A DNA stretch of 37,821 nucleotides from Comamonadaceae bacterium (GCA_947475685.1 CANJNC010000035.1:1-37821); one strand, 5' to 3'; positions 20,545 through 29,620 are shown, numbered from the stretch's first letter. Notes: generated by a model from the sequence alone, not told the origin. A program made the numbers and translations.

Positions 20545-22900
20545 ATTTTCCAAACCGACTAGGTGCATTCATTGTTTCACGAAGATTTTGGTACCGAGGA
20601 ATATTGTCTTTCAAGGTCTGCAATGGATTGATGCCGACTTTGCTAAAACCCACAAACTCCAGCTGAAACATGATGCGCTGATTGGACTGATTGCTAGCGA
20701 CTTGAAGTCGCTCAAAAACAAGCCGGCCCAGCCAGCAACCTGCATCGTACTCCATTCCAACGATGGCATTGACCAATGCATGGTTTTGCGCATCAAAATT
20801 CAACCTTCCCACGCTGAACCATTGATCTTCCCCCAAGCCCCGACCAACCCCTAAATCTGTGCCCTTTTTACCCCATAAGTCATTCAAAGGCCACTGCCAA
20901 GCCAAATCAATCATTTCACTATTGACGTCTCGCTGAAAGCTATACGCCGCACTCAACAATCGATAGTTTGAAGGATAAAACCGCCCCCCAATCTTGGTTT
21001 GCATGGACTCTTTGGTTGAAGGATTGTACTGAAGGGTTGAGTCAACCGTAAAACTTGAAGCCATATTGACTGAGGCGCCCAAAAGCATGTCGCTCAAACG
21101 CTCTTTGGACACATTCACATCGGATGGCAATGACACCATTGGATTGGCAAATCTAAAGCGCTGAGCAAGGCCAAACCTTGCTCGTTCCTCGCCAGAAGAC
21201 TGAGAAATCAATCGAGTACTTGCGCCCAACGTCAACAATCGATCATCAGAAACTCGGTCATATCCTGAAAAAGCATTTTCTGTATAAATGGTCGCAAAAT
21301 TAAAATCATTTCTCCACGTGTCATAGACAGGCAAGTAGTTTTGTTTTCTGAAAGGCGTATTGACATAAAGGAATCGTGGCTCTAGGGTCTGAGTGTAGGT
21401 TTGCCCAGCCCAAGAGAACGGTCTTTCAAATACGGTCGTGGCATCCAAGCTAAATGTTGGGACCGTTACATTGGCTTGAGTTTGTCCATTGCTCAGTGCT
21501 CGATCAAATTCATACGCTCTATTGAGTAAACTCACCTTAGGCGTGATCGTTCCAAAGCCTAAATTGACAGGATAGCTTAATTTACTGACCAAGAGCGCCC
21601 GTTGGCCATTGGGTTGGCAGTCTAGGCTGCCTGCTTGACATGCCAGGCTTCGGTCGGCTTGGAATTTGGTAATGTCCGATTGCATTGAAAATTGCCAATT
21701 CCCAAGAGATGGACGATACCGAGTTGTCCATTGAGGGACTCGATCAAATGGAGGGGTAATGGGTGCTGTCAAATCCTGCAAGGTCTGCCAACGCAGACTC
21801 CTTAAATTAGAGCTCCATTCGCCAACGGCCCAATTCAAAGAGATGTCTCCTGGCAACAATCTCTCTGTTAATGGGTTAGTGGCTCTTGGAAAATCTCTCC
21901 AATAAAAGTCATCGCTTACACGCTTAATGTTTAAATTCAAGCCCAAGTGCTGATTCAACACCTCCAAACCACCTTGATGGGTTTGTGAATAGCCCCACCT
22001 TGTTTTATCTCTAAGTAAATCATGCTGCATATAGTCAAGTCTGATCAAACCACGCTCATCGGGGCCTTGATGCTCCAAGTATCGAAACTCACTTCCAAAA
22101 TTTATACCTCTTTTGCTCCAAGTTGTTGCTTGAAAAGTTGCATCGCGATTGGGTGCGATGTTCCAATAAAACGGTTGCGTATACTCTAGACCACCAATGC
22201 TGTCCAAACCTATCGTGGGTGGTAGAAATCCGGACTTTCTATCCGAACTCAATGGAAAACTCAAGGAGGGAATTGGCAAAATGGGGATGCCTTTGAACTG
22301 CAAAGATGCGCCATTTGCTTGACCCTCATTGGTCTCGTTGTTGATATCGATCGATTGTGCCTTCAAAATCCAGTCTGGCAGCCAACTGGGCCCTGGCTTG
22401 ACTTGGCAAGTGGTGAAGGTCGTTTCATGTACTTTTGCATGCTGGGCATCCAAGAACTCAATTCGCTGAGCTTGGCCATAGGCACCGTTTCTTAAGAAAC
22501 TAAAGGCTGGATGAAGAAACTCTCCCTCAAAAGTTTCTATCTTCAGCTTCAATTGAGGCCCTTGGTAAATATTGCCAGCTTTATTGACTCTTACTTTTCC
22601 TTGGGCATTCATTACATCTGTACTTGAATCATAGTCAAGTTGATCTGCACGTATGACCGTATCGGCCCTTCGCATTGAAACGCTTCCCTCAAAATGTGTC
22701 TTGATGTCCGTTTGCCCAGACATCAAGTCCGCCTCAAAAAATGAAGGTGCTTTGTTTTTATTGTTGGGCGACACTCGCTCGCTCAGCAAGGAGCTTGGCT
22801 TTAAGACCAAACCGCTCATTGCAGAACTCTCTGTCACAGTTTGCGCTAAACTGCAGACACTTAATAAGCCCCCCCAAAAAACAAGCGGTAATTTCAACAC
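20537..22900 (-). CDS. lptD: LPS-assembly protein LptD
   Basis: An outer-membrane beta-barrel that inserts lipopolysaccharide into the outer leaflet with LptE. It has 787 residues. A short signal sequence (1-19, cut near SLA-Q) precedes an OstA/LptA-like periplasmic domain (about 57-135, with VIRADQLDYDSSTDVMNAQGKV) and the barrel domain (about 200-775, many alternating aromatic strands such as RFLYVNTPFRKQNYLPVYD). The start is GTG at 22900, with no recognisable ribosome-binding site and an in-frame stop eight codons before. It overlaps surA by 8 bp and is divergent from amgK. Confidence 0.95.
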   Translation of the reverse strand: MLKLPLVFWGGLLSVCSLAQTVTESSAMSGLVLKPSSLLSERVSPNNKNKAPSFFEADLMSGQTDIKTHFEGSVSMRRADTVIRADQLDYDSSTDVMNAQGKVRVNKAGNIYQGPQLKLKIETFEGEFLHPAFSFLRNGAYGQAQRIEFLDAQHAKVHETTFTTCQVKPGPSWLPDWILKAQSIDINNETNEGQANGASLQFKGIPILPIPSLSFPLSSDRKSGFLPPTIGLDSIGGLEYTQPFYWNIAPNRDATFQATTWSKRGINFGSEFRYLEHQGPDERGLIRLDYMQHDLLRDKTRWGYSQTHQGGLEVLNQHLGLNLNIKRVSDDFYWRDFPRATNPLTERLLPGDISLNWAVGEWSSNLRSLRWQTLQDLTAPITPPFDRVPQWTTRYRPSLGNWQFSMQSDITKFQADRSLACQAGSLDCQPNGQRALLVSKLSYPVNLGFGTITPKVSLLNRAYEFDRALSNGQTQANVTVPTFSLDATTVFERPFSWAGQTYTQTLEPRFLYVNTPFRKQNYLPVYDTWRNDFNFATIYTENAFSGYDRVSDDRLLTLGASTRLISQSSGEERARFGLAQRFRFANPMVSLPSDVNVSKERLSDMLLGASVNMASSFTVDSTLQYNPSTKESMQTKIGGRFYPSNYRLLSAAYSFQRDVNSEMIDLAWQWPLNDLWGKKGTDLGVGRGLGEDQWFSVGRLNFDAQNHALVNAIVGMEYDAGCWLGRLVFERLQVASNQSNQRIMFQLEFVGFSKVGINPLQTLKDNIPRYQNLRETMNAPSRFGKYD

Positions 22901-22952
22901 AAGAAATTCATGAGTTTGAGTTTAAAGTAAAACAAGACATCTTGGACTTTCG

Positions 22953-22980
22953 TTGAAAGTGCACTCAAGATTTGTACAAT
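22953..22980 (+). promoter_or_regulatory. Sigma-70-like promoter for amgK-rsmE
   Basis: TTGAAA (22953-22958), a 16-base spacer and TACAAT (22975-22980) match the consensus in five of six positions each. Transcription would start near 22987, giving a leader of about 26 bases before the amgK ATG. Confidence 0.6.
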
Positions 22981-23012
22981 TAGATTATCCATGAGTACAA
23001 GACCCCATTCAA

Positions 23013-24167
23013 ATGCAATTTAATACAACTTCCATCGCCTGGAGCGACTCCAAGCGACAAAATGCTTTTCAAGAATGGCTCACTCCTCTTTGCAAGACGC
23101 ATCATTTAAATCCCCAGACCTTGCGATTGGCCTCGGCTGACGCCAGTTTCAGGCGGTATTTTCGCATTGACAAGGCTCTAAGCTCCGCCAACTCCCTCAT
23201 TATCATGGATGCGCCACCTGATCTTGAAAATTCGCACGGTTTTGTCAAAATCTGTCACCTGATGCGTCAAGCCCGTCTTTTGGTCCCTGATTTGCTTGAT
23301 TGGCAAGAAACGCACGGGTTTTTGCTCTTGAGCGATCTGGGCAAAGAAACCATGATGCAAGCTCTCTCAAGTCCAACGGGCTTTTGGGGTGGGCTTACAT
23401 CAGCTCCAAGCCAACCCAACCCTATATTAGAGCCCAATGAGAAAACGCTTGAATTGTTCAAAAAAGCATGCGCAGCTTTGATCACCTGGCAAGTGGCGAG
23501 CAAACCCCATGTATTGCCTGATTATGATCGTCCCTTACTCCTTAAAGAGCTTGATTTATTTCACACTTGGTACCTCACCCAAAACAAAAACCTAGATCAA
23601 CAAGAGTTCGAACAAAAGTGGGCCACTTTATTGCCTTCTGTCTTTGAACAAATTGTGAAGCACAATCTCAGCACGCCAAGCGTTTTTGTTCACCGAGACT
23701 TTATGCCTAGAAACCTCATGCTCTCACTCGATTCGGATGAAGAAAGACTTGGTGTCCTTGATTTTCAAGACAGCGTCTATGGGCCCATTACCTACGATAT
23801 TGCAAGCTTGATGCGAGATGCTTTTGTTTCCTGGCCCGAGGAGTTTATTCTTGATGTCTCCATCCGTTATTGGGAGCTTGCTAAAAATCAAGGTCTTTTA
23901 GACCAAAATGGTTTATGGAACGACTTCGGCGCCTTTTATAGAGAGATTGAGTGGATGGGTCTGCAAAGACACCTCAAAGTAGCCGGTATCTTCTCTAGGC
24001 TTTCCATTCGTGATCACAAGCACCACTACGCAAAAGACATCCCAAGATTCATCAACTACATTCGCAGCACATGTTTCAGATACCGAGAATTAGGACCCTT
24101 TCTGAAATTCATTGACCACGTTGAACAGATCCAAACCCAAGAGGGTTTTGCTTTTGGCAGAATTTGA
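23013..24167 (+). CDS. amgK: N-acetylmuramate/N-acetylglucosamine kinase AmgK (aminoglycoside phosphotransferase family)
   Basis: AmgK phosphorylates the anomeric hydroxyl of MurNAc or GlcNAc; MurU then makes the UDP-sugar. The protein has 384 residues. Kinase features: SADASFRRYFRI (41-52, phosphate-binding region), catalytic loop VHRDFMPRNLML with Asp229 and Asn234, and Mg ligand LDFQD (249-253). Family assignment is firm; the substrate is inferred from the position divergent from lptD-surA-ksgA, as in Pseudomonas amgK, and from murU elsewhere in the window. ATG 23013 lacks a clear ribosome-binding site, and a 10-codon ORF from 22991 overlaps it in another frame. Confidence 0.85.
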   Translation: MQFNTTSIAWSDSKRQNAFQEWLTPLCKTHHLNPQTLRLASADASFRRYFRIDKALSSANSLIIMDAPPDLENSHGFVKICHLMRQARLLVPDLLDWQETHGFLLLSDLGKETMMQALSSPTGFWGGLTSAPSQPNPILEPNEKTLELFKKACAALITWQVASKPHVLPDYDRPLLLKELDLFHTWYLTQNKNLDQQEFEQKWATLLPSVFEQIVKHNLSTPSVFVHRDFMPRNLMLSLDSDEERLGVLDFQDSVYGPITYDIASLMRDAFVSWPEEFILDVSIRYWELAKNQGLLDQNGLWNDFGAFYREIEWMGLQRHLKVAGIFSRLSIRDHKHHYAKDIPRFINYIRSTCFRYRELGPFLKFIDHVEQIQTQEGFAFGRI

Positions 24168-24202
24168 AATCTTGATCCTTCACTCCATCACCTGTACATT
24201 AA

Positions 24203-24919
24203 ATGCCTAGAATTTATTGCGACTTGGTCCTCAGTGCAAATGGCTCGTTTGATTTGCCGCAAAGAGCCGTTAAACATATTCAAGTGCTCAGGCTTCAGCC
24301 TGGTGATGAACTGACGCTGTTCAATGGGTTAGGTGGTGAATACACTTGTACCATTGAACACATGGGGCGCCAAAACGTTCAAGCTCAAACGCTTCAACAT
24401 TTAACGCTTGAGCGCGAAAACGCTCAAAAGATCCACTTGATCGTCGGAATGCCCGCCAATGATCGCATGGACTGGTTGGTTGAAAAAGCCACTGAGCTTG
24501 GTGTTCAAAAAATCACGCCCCTCATGACCCAGCGCTCCGTGCTCAAACTCCAAGGCGAACGTGCCCTTAAAAAGACTCAACACTGGCAACTCATTGCCAT
24601 TGGCGCTTGTGAACAATCTGGTAGAAACCGCATCCCCGTGATTGAAGAACCCATCACGCTTGGCAATTTACTGCAAGAGCGTCCAAGTGGCGAACTCCGC
24701 TTCGTTTTGTCCACCCACACGCTTGCGAGCCCATCGACTTTAAGCGCCATGGATGGCAAGATCATTCAAGTGCTGAGCGGGCCCGAGGGTGGACTCGAAC
24801 CCAAAGAGGAAGACGCCTTGGTTGAAAGAGGTTTCACACCACTCTCTTTGGGATCCCGCATCTTAAGAGCAGAAACAGCGGCTATTAAAGCCTTGATTGA
24901 TTTCACCCAAAAAGCTTAG
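24203..24919 (+). CDS. rsmE: 16S rRNA (uracil1498-N3)-methyltransferase RsmE
   Basis: RsmE methylates U1498 of 16S rRNA. It has 238 residues: an N-terminal PUA-like domain (1-70, with QVLRLQPGDELTLFNG) and a SPOUT methyltransferase domain. The deep-knot motifs VEKATELGVQKITPL (93-107), LSGPEGGLEPKE (191-202) and SLGSRILRAETA (215-226) are clear. It follows amgK by 35 bp on the same strand and probably shares its promoter. No good ribosome-binding site is seen. It is convergent with hyi, only 2 bp away, with no room for a separate terminator. Confidence 0.96.
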   Translation: MPRIYCDLVLSANGSFDLPQRAVKHIQVLRLQPGDELTLFNGLGGEYTCTIEHMGRQNVQAQTLQHLTLERENAQKIHLIVGMPANDRMDWLVEKATELGVQKITPLMTQRSVLKLQGERALKKTQHWQLIAIGACEQSGRNRIPVIEEPITLGNLLQERPSGELRFVLSTHTLASPSTLSAMDGKIIQVLSGPEGGLEPKEEDALVERGFTPLSLGSRILRAETAAIKALIDFTQKA

Positions 24920-24921
24920 GG

Positions 24922-25824
24922 CTAGTCTTGCCAATTGACTGCCGACTTTAACCAAGAAAGACCCTTGGAAGTTCCACCAGGTTCAGCACCGTGTTTAGGG
25001 CGATACTCCAATCCCACAAAACCTTTCCACTGGCAAGCCAATGCCGTCTCGTCCAACACTTGGAAAATATCCAAATAGTTAAGTTCTCCCAAATGAAGTT
25101 CTTCACGAGAGGGGACACCTGCGACTTGAATGTGCGCAACGCGTCCAGTTGGTAAGTAATGCTTAATTTTTGAAATCAAATCGCCTTCTACGATTTGGCA
25201 GTGATACAAATCCATTTGAACTTTTAGATTAGACAAGCCCAAGGTCTGTACGATCGCGTGAGCTTGAGACTGTCGGTTCAAAAAATAATTCGCAATATCC
25301 CTTGTATTGATGGGCTCAATCAGCACATCAATGCCCTCATGAGCGGCCAGGTTTGCTGCTTTAAACAAGTTTTTTAAATACGTGTCCAACAAGGGACCTT
25401 CGTGCTCTGACAGATCCGAACTTGTCAGAGGATATGGAGTCCCCGAACTTTTTGATTGAAATTCTTTTGGAATACAACCCGCCATCACGTGAATTTGTCC
25501 ACTGCCCATCGCAATTGCATAGCGAAGTGCCATCTTAAATCCATCTTCAAATTCTTGTTCATGGCCTGGCAAGGAAGCTACCCCTCGCATACCAACGTCC
25601 CACATTTTGCTCACCAGCGCGCCATTTGCACCTGCTGGCGGTGTATTGATTAAAACTTGTTTAAGCTGATTTTGGTGAAGAAGATGTTTTAAGGATTGGC
25701 TGTCATGCTCGTATGGAAATAAACACTCGACATACTTGAAACCATCCTGATGAGCGGCTTGAAAGCGCTCTAGAAAAGGCATTTCTGTATACATCAAAGA
25801 CAAGTTGGCGGCAAATCGGGGCAT
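24922..25824 (-). CDS. hyi: Hydroxypyruvate isomerase family protein
   Basis: A TIM-barrel enzyme expected to interconvert hydroxypyruvate and tartronate semialdehyde. It has 300 residues against about 260 in the family. Typical stretches: MPRFAANLSLMYTEMPFLERF, VLINTPPAG, VLIEPINTRDIANYFLNR with Glu170, QMDLYHCQ, HIQVAGVPSREE and GLEYRPK. A Ser/Pro-rich insertion of about 25 residues lies at about 119-144, between the HVMAG strand and the following helix, and accounts for most of the extra length. It is the last gene of a same-strand run, 40 bp after ptsI. The exact substrate is not certain from sequence. Confidence 0.85.
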   Translation of the reverse strand: MPRFAANLSLMYTEMPFLERFQAAHQDGFKYVECLFPYEHDSQSLKHLLHQNQLKQVLINTPPAGANGALVSKMWDVGMRGVASLPGHEQEFEDGFKMALRYAIAMGSGQIHVMAGCIPKEFQSKSSGTPYPLTSSDLSEHEGPLLDTYLKNLFKAANLAAHEGIDVLIEPINTRDIANYFLNRQSQAHAIVQTLGLSNLKVQMDLYHCQIVEGDLISKIKHYLPTGRVAHIQVAGVPSREELHLGELNYLDIFQVLDETALACQWKGFVGLEYRPKHGAEPGGTSKGLSWLKSAVNWQD

Positions 25825-25864
25825 TTTTTAATTAACGCATGGTTTTTTCTGACGCAAGTTCATG

Positions 25865-27634
25865 TCAAGTCACAATCTTGGCTGGGTCCTCAGACATCAT
25901 GACGTCATGAACCCAATCTTTAAGTTTGCTGATATCCGTTCTCAATATTTCTTGTTTCACGGTCAAAATCTGAGTCGGGTGCATTGAAAAACTTCTCAAT
26001 CCCATGCCAAGCAGCAACTTGGTGAGGCTTGGATCCCCAGCCATTTCTCCACAAACACTCACACCCTTGCCCCTTTCTTGAGCCGCCTTGATGGTATTTA
26101 AAATCAAGGCCAATACCGCTGGGTGTAAGGGATCATACAAATGCGCAACTGCCTCATCCGCTCGATCAATTGCCAAAGTGTATTGAATCAAGTCATTTGT
26201 GCCAATAGACAAAAAGTCAAAGTGCTTGAGAAACAATGTCAAACTTAAAGCTGCTGCTGGAATTTCAATCATCGCACCTAACTTCACTGGACCGTGAACC
26301 ACGCCCCTTTGATCAAGTTCGCGACGGGCTTGCTCTATCAAATGCAGTGTTTGTTTGATCTCTTTTGCATGAGCGAGCATCGGAATCAATAAATGCACTT
26401 GCCCGTGCGCTGCAGCGCGCAAGATGGCTCTCAACTGCGTCAAGAACATTTCTGGGTCCGCCAAACTCCAGCGAATCGCCCTCAATCCCAAAGCGGGATT
26501 GAGGTAGTTGTCCTCCTTGGAACTTCTCTCTGTGGGTTTATCTAAGGGCTTGTCCGCTCCAATATCAACCGTTCGAATCGTTACGGGCAAACCTTTCATG
26601 CCATGAACGGCCTTAAGGTAGGCTTGAAATTGTTGTTCTTCGTCTGGCAACTGCCCATCTCGCCCCATGAACAAAAACTCACTGCGAAATAAGCCCACGC
26701 CAACTGCGCCGACTGCGATTGCGGACACCGTGTCTTCAGGCAATTCAATGTTGGCCAGCAACTCTACTTTTTGACCATCTAAGCTGATCGCTGGTGTGTG
26801 CCTTAGCCTTGATAACCGTTCGCGCTCCAAGGAGGCTTGTCTTTGCTTGAACCCGTACTCGGCCAAAATAAACGCCGAAGGGTCTACGATCATGACTCCT
26901 TGATCACCATCAATGATCACCCAATCGTCTTGTTTGACCCAGTGGCTTGCGCCTCTCGCGCCAACGACTGCGGGTATATCTAAACTTCTAGCAACAATTG
27001 CAGTGTGGGATGTTTTACCGCCCACATCTGTTACAAAACCTGCAAATACACTTTGTTTAAATTGCAACATGTCTGCCGGCGACAAATCATGCGCCACCAG
27101 CACCAAGGGTACATCTACATTGTCCTCTAGCAACAAGTCTTGTTGCCTGCTGCTGCCAGGTCTTGGTGCGCGCTCCATCGGCAAGGTATTGGGCAACCCC
27201 TTCATGTGGCGCAATATACGTTCCACGACTTGCTCTAAGTCTGCTTTTCTCTCTCTTAAATAAGGGTCCAACATTTCATCAAACTGCCTTGCAACCACCT
27301 CCAGCTGCGAGGTCAATGCCCACTCAGCGTTGTAGAGCCGCTCTCCAATCCAATGCTTGATGCCATCGGACAACAACTCATCTTCTAAAAGCATCAGATG
27401 AACATCCAAGACAGCGGCCAGCTCAGCTGGTGCATCTTTAGGCATATTTTCTTGTATGCTTTGCACATCTTTAACGACCGCATCCCTAGCCAAAGAGAGT
27501 CGCTTAATTTCACTCTCAACTTGCTCGGGCTTTATAAAGTAATGTGCGACATCCACTCGGCTTGAAGACACCACAACGACTCGCCCAATGGCGATTCCGC
27601 GAGCAACTGCAAGGCCATGAATGGAGAAGGTCAT
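25865..27634 (-). CDS. ptsI: PTS enzyme I (phosphoenolpyruvate-protein phosphotransferase)
   Basis: Enzyme I takes phosphate from phosphoenolpyruvate and passes it to HPr. From ATG 27634 it has 589 residues. The phosphorylated histidine is His210 in GGKTSHTAIVAR; the PEP-binding barrel shows GLFRSEFLFMGRD, LRAIRWSL, and VCGEMAGDP with the conserved cysteine. The start is fixed by AAGG at 27643-27646, inside the end of ptsH; the in-frame extension to 27664 would overlap ptsH. No EIIB or EIIC is present in the window, so the chain probably serves regulation rather than sugar uptake. Confidence 0.97.
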   Translation of the reverse strand: MTFSIHGLAVARGIAIGRVVVVSSSRVDVAHYFIKPEQVESEIKRLSLARDAVVKDVQSIQENMPKDAPAELAAVLDVHLMLLEDELLSDGIKHWIGERLYNAEWALTSQLEVVARQFDEMLDPYLRERKADLEQVVERILRHMKGLPNTLPMERAPRPGSSRQQDLLLEDNVDVPLVLVAHDLSPADMLQFKQSVFAGFVTDVGGKTSHTAIVARSLDIPAVVGARGASHWVKQDDWVIIDGDQGVMIVDPSAFILAEYGFKQRQASLERERLSRLRHTPAISLDGQKVELLANIELPEDTVSAIAVGAVGVGLFRSEFLFMGRDGQLPDEEQQFQAYLKAVHGMKGLPVTIRTVDIGADKPLDKPTERSSKEDNYLNPALGLRAIRWSLADPEMFLTQLRAILRAAAHGQVHLLIPMLAHAKEIKQTLHLIEQARRELDQRGVVHGPVKLGAMIEIPAAALSLTLFLKHFDFLSIGTNDLIQYTLAIDRADEAVAHLYDPLHPAVLALILNTIKAAQERGKGVSVCGEMAGDPSLTKLLLGMGLRSFSMHPTQILTVKQEILRTDISKLKDWVHDVMMSEDPAKIVT

Positions 27635-27635
27635 T

Positions 27636-27905
27636 TTATTCGCCTTCTCCGAATTTATCCTCAATCAATGCCAACAGTGCTGACATCGCTTCTTGCTCAT
27701 TTTCTCCATCGCACTCAATGCCCACCTCACTGCCAATGCCAGCGGCCAACATCATCACACCCATGATGCTTTTGGCATTAACACGGCGATCCCCCTTGCT
27801 CATCCACACCTCACAAGGAAAGCTTGCAGACAGTTTTGTCAACTTTGCGGAGGCCCTTGCATGCAGACCTAATTTATTGCTGATGGTTGTATTGGTTTGA
27901 ATCAT
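27636..27905 (-). CDS. ptsH: PTS phosphocarrier protein HPr
   Basis: HPr relays phosphate between enzyme I and EIIA. It has 89 residues. The phosphorylated histidine is His15 in KLGLHARAS, and Ser46 in NAKSIMGVMML is the site used by HPr kinase in organisms that have it, which include many Betaproteobacteria. It overlaps the EIIA gene by 32 bp at its start and is separated from ptsI by one base, so all three are translationally tied. Confidence 0.97.
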   Translation of the reverse strand: MIQTNTTISNKLGLHARASAKLTKLSASFPCEVWMSKGDRRVNAKSIMGVMMLAAGIGSEVGIECDGENEQEAMSALLALIEDKFGEGE

Positions 27906-28320
27906 TTTTTTTATCTACTTGATATAGTGGCGCTGAACTTGCGAGTTGCATCACACCCTTCACACCGCCCGACAAAGCGCGTTGGACTAAATTATCTAAA
28001 CTCTCATCTAAATAACAAACTGTTCGAATTAGCATCGGTAAATTCACACCCACTACAAGTTTATGATCTGTTGCATCGACTAATTTTTGGGCAATATTGG
28101 AAGGTGTTGCACCATAGATATCCGTCATCACCAACAACCCGTTTTGGCCAAACTCTTGTGCCATTTTCCTGCATCGTACCAGCGTGTCTTCTGGCAACTC
28201 TTGAGGTGGCACGTCTACTGCTGCAACCTTTTCAGCACAATCGGGGTAGACGTGCAAAGCACACTCTCTCAACGCCGAAGCCAACGGTGCGTGTGCAATG
28301 ATCAACAATTGGTTACTCAT
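27874..28320 (-). CDS. PTS EIIA component, mannose family
   Basis: A 148-residue protein that accepts phosphate from HPr at His10 (LLIIAHAPLA). LVMTDIYGATPSNIAQKL and VVGVNLPMLIRT are typical of the EIIA-Man fold. GTG and ATG codons at 28329 and 28326 are in frame, but AGGTG at correct distance favours the ATG at 28320. It overlaps the MFS gene by 8 bp upstream and ptsH by 32 bp downstream. With no membrane component near, it is likely a regulatory EIIA as in other Burkholderiales. Confidence 0.93.
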   Translation of the reverse strand: MSNQLLIIAHAPLASALRECALHVYPDCAEKVAAVDVPPQELPEDTLVRCRKMAQEFGQNGLLVMTDIYGATPSNIAQKLVDATDHKLVVGVNLPMLIRTVCYLDESLDNLVQRALSGGVKGVMQLASSAPLYQVDKKNDSNQYNHQQ

Positions 28321-29608
28321 GAGCATCACCTTGTATTTGTCTTATATTATGCCCGCTTCGTTGGACGAAGAAAGCATATGCTGTGATGCAGCAACAACAA
28401 AAAACAGCCATCGAAGCTTGGTAAGACTGGACTAGGTCAAAGTTTCTTTTGAGCAAAAAATCAATGCACGCTCCAAACCCCCATTGGAAAAAAAATACAC
28501 CACTGAATATCACCAGATTAAAAGCCGACAAAGCTCTTCCAGCAATTTGAGAAGGAAATGACATCCCAACAGCCGCTTGCGACAAAGCAACGCAGGAACA
28601 ACATAATGTAAAAATCACCCACGTCCATGCACCAGTGATCGCTGGATCAAAAATAAATATCAATTGAACTAGAAAACTAAGTGGATAGATGGTTTTAACA
28701 ATCTGCCCGGGTGACCAACCTAGTTTATTGAGCTTTGGGTTAAAAAACCCCCACGCCCAAAATGCAATCAACATCCCAAGATTAATCCCAAATAAACCAG
28801 TCGCGGCTTCTTGAGGTGAGTATGAATTGACATTTCTCATCCATGGACCAGCCCATAGGGTTTGCATGGCCAACATCCCTCCATAGCCAACAAAACCTAA
28901 GGGTGCAATTGATAAAAAATGCGGATGAATCAAAAGATACCAATAGCTAGTCCATCCCTTCGTATTTAAAATAACTTCAATATCTTTTTGATAGATTTTA
29001 TGTTTTTGATCGTTGGCCCCTGTACTCAAATTTTTCCACTTTGGAACAATCCAAGCTATTGCGATCATCGCAATGACTAAAAGTATCGCCAACACCATAA
29101 ATATAGGTCTCCACCCGTATTTTGGAACTATCCACTCAACTGGCAAAGTGGAGCTAAGCATGCCAAGCGATCCGGTCATTAACATCCAAGAATTTGCACG
29201 CATTTGAATGGACCCATCAAGCCAGCGTCTATAGCCCGTCAGAGGTGCCATTAAACATGCACTTAAGCCTACACCGGTCAAAATTCTTGCCACCCATAGC
29301 TGCTCAAAACTGTGGGCGACTGAAAATGCAAAGCACCCAACGACTGACAGCCCTAAAAAACTTAGTTCTACTTTTTTGGGGCCGTATCTATCTAACCAAA
29401 ATCCCATGGGCAGTTGCGTTAAGGAAAAGCCCAGAAAGTAACTGCCTGCCAACAAGCCCAAATCACTCGACGTCAGTTCAAATTCTTGGGTCAATGTAGG
29501 TGAAAGCGTCGCAGTAATGGCTCTCAACAAGGTTGATAAAAAATAGCAGCCTGCAAAGGTTAGAAAAACAAACCTGGCTTTTTTTTGATTTAAGTGGTCT
29601 GCGTCCAA
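28313..29608 (-). CDS. MFS transporter of unknown substrate
   Basis: A 431-residue membrane carrier with about twelve hydrophobic segments. Motif A of the major facilitator superfamily is clear between the second and third segments: GFWLDRYGPKK (about 88-98), and RILTGVGLSACLMAP fits the fourth. A central cytoplasmic loop (about 190-210) separates the halves. The only workable start is TTG at 29608, 12 bp after the lipoprotein stop, with GAGAAAG in front; it is probably translated by coupling. Its end overlaps the EIIA start by 8 bp. The substrate cannot be told; the link to PTS and hyi hints at a small organic acid or sugar. Confidence 0.85.
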   Translation of the reverse strand: MDADHLNQKKARFVFLTFAGCYFLSTLLRAITATLSPTLTQEFELTSSDLGLLAGSYFLGFSLTQLPMGFWLDRYGPKKVELSFLGLSVVGCFAFSVAHSFEQLWVARILTGVGLSACLMAPLTGYRRWLDGSIQMRANSWMLMTGSLGMLSSTLPVEWIVPKYGWRPIFMVLAILLVIAMIAIAWIVPKWKNLSTGANDQKHKIYQKDIEVILNTKGWTSYWYLLIHPHFLSIAPLGFVGYGGMLAMQTLWAGPWMRNVNSYSPQEAATGLFGINLGMLIAFWAWGFFNPKLNKLGWSPGQIVKTIYPLSFLVQLIFIFDPAITGAWTWVIFTLCCSCVALSQAAVGMSFPSQIAGRALSAFNLVIFSGVFFFQWGFGACIDFLLKRNFDLVQSYQASMAVFCCCCITAYAFFVQRSGHNIRQIQGDAHE

Positions 29609-29620
29609 GTGTCTGCTTTC

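Noticed and set aside
22901..22952. Possible sigma-E type promoter for lptD
   Set aside because: Looked for a GGAACTT-type -35 with TCAAA-type -10 upstream of the GTG start; no acceptable match.
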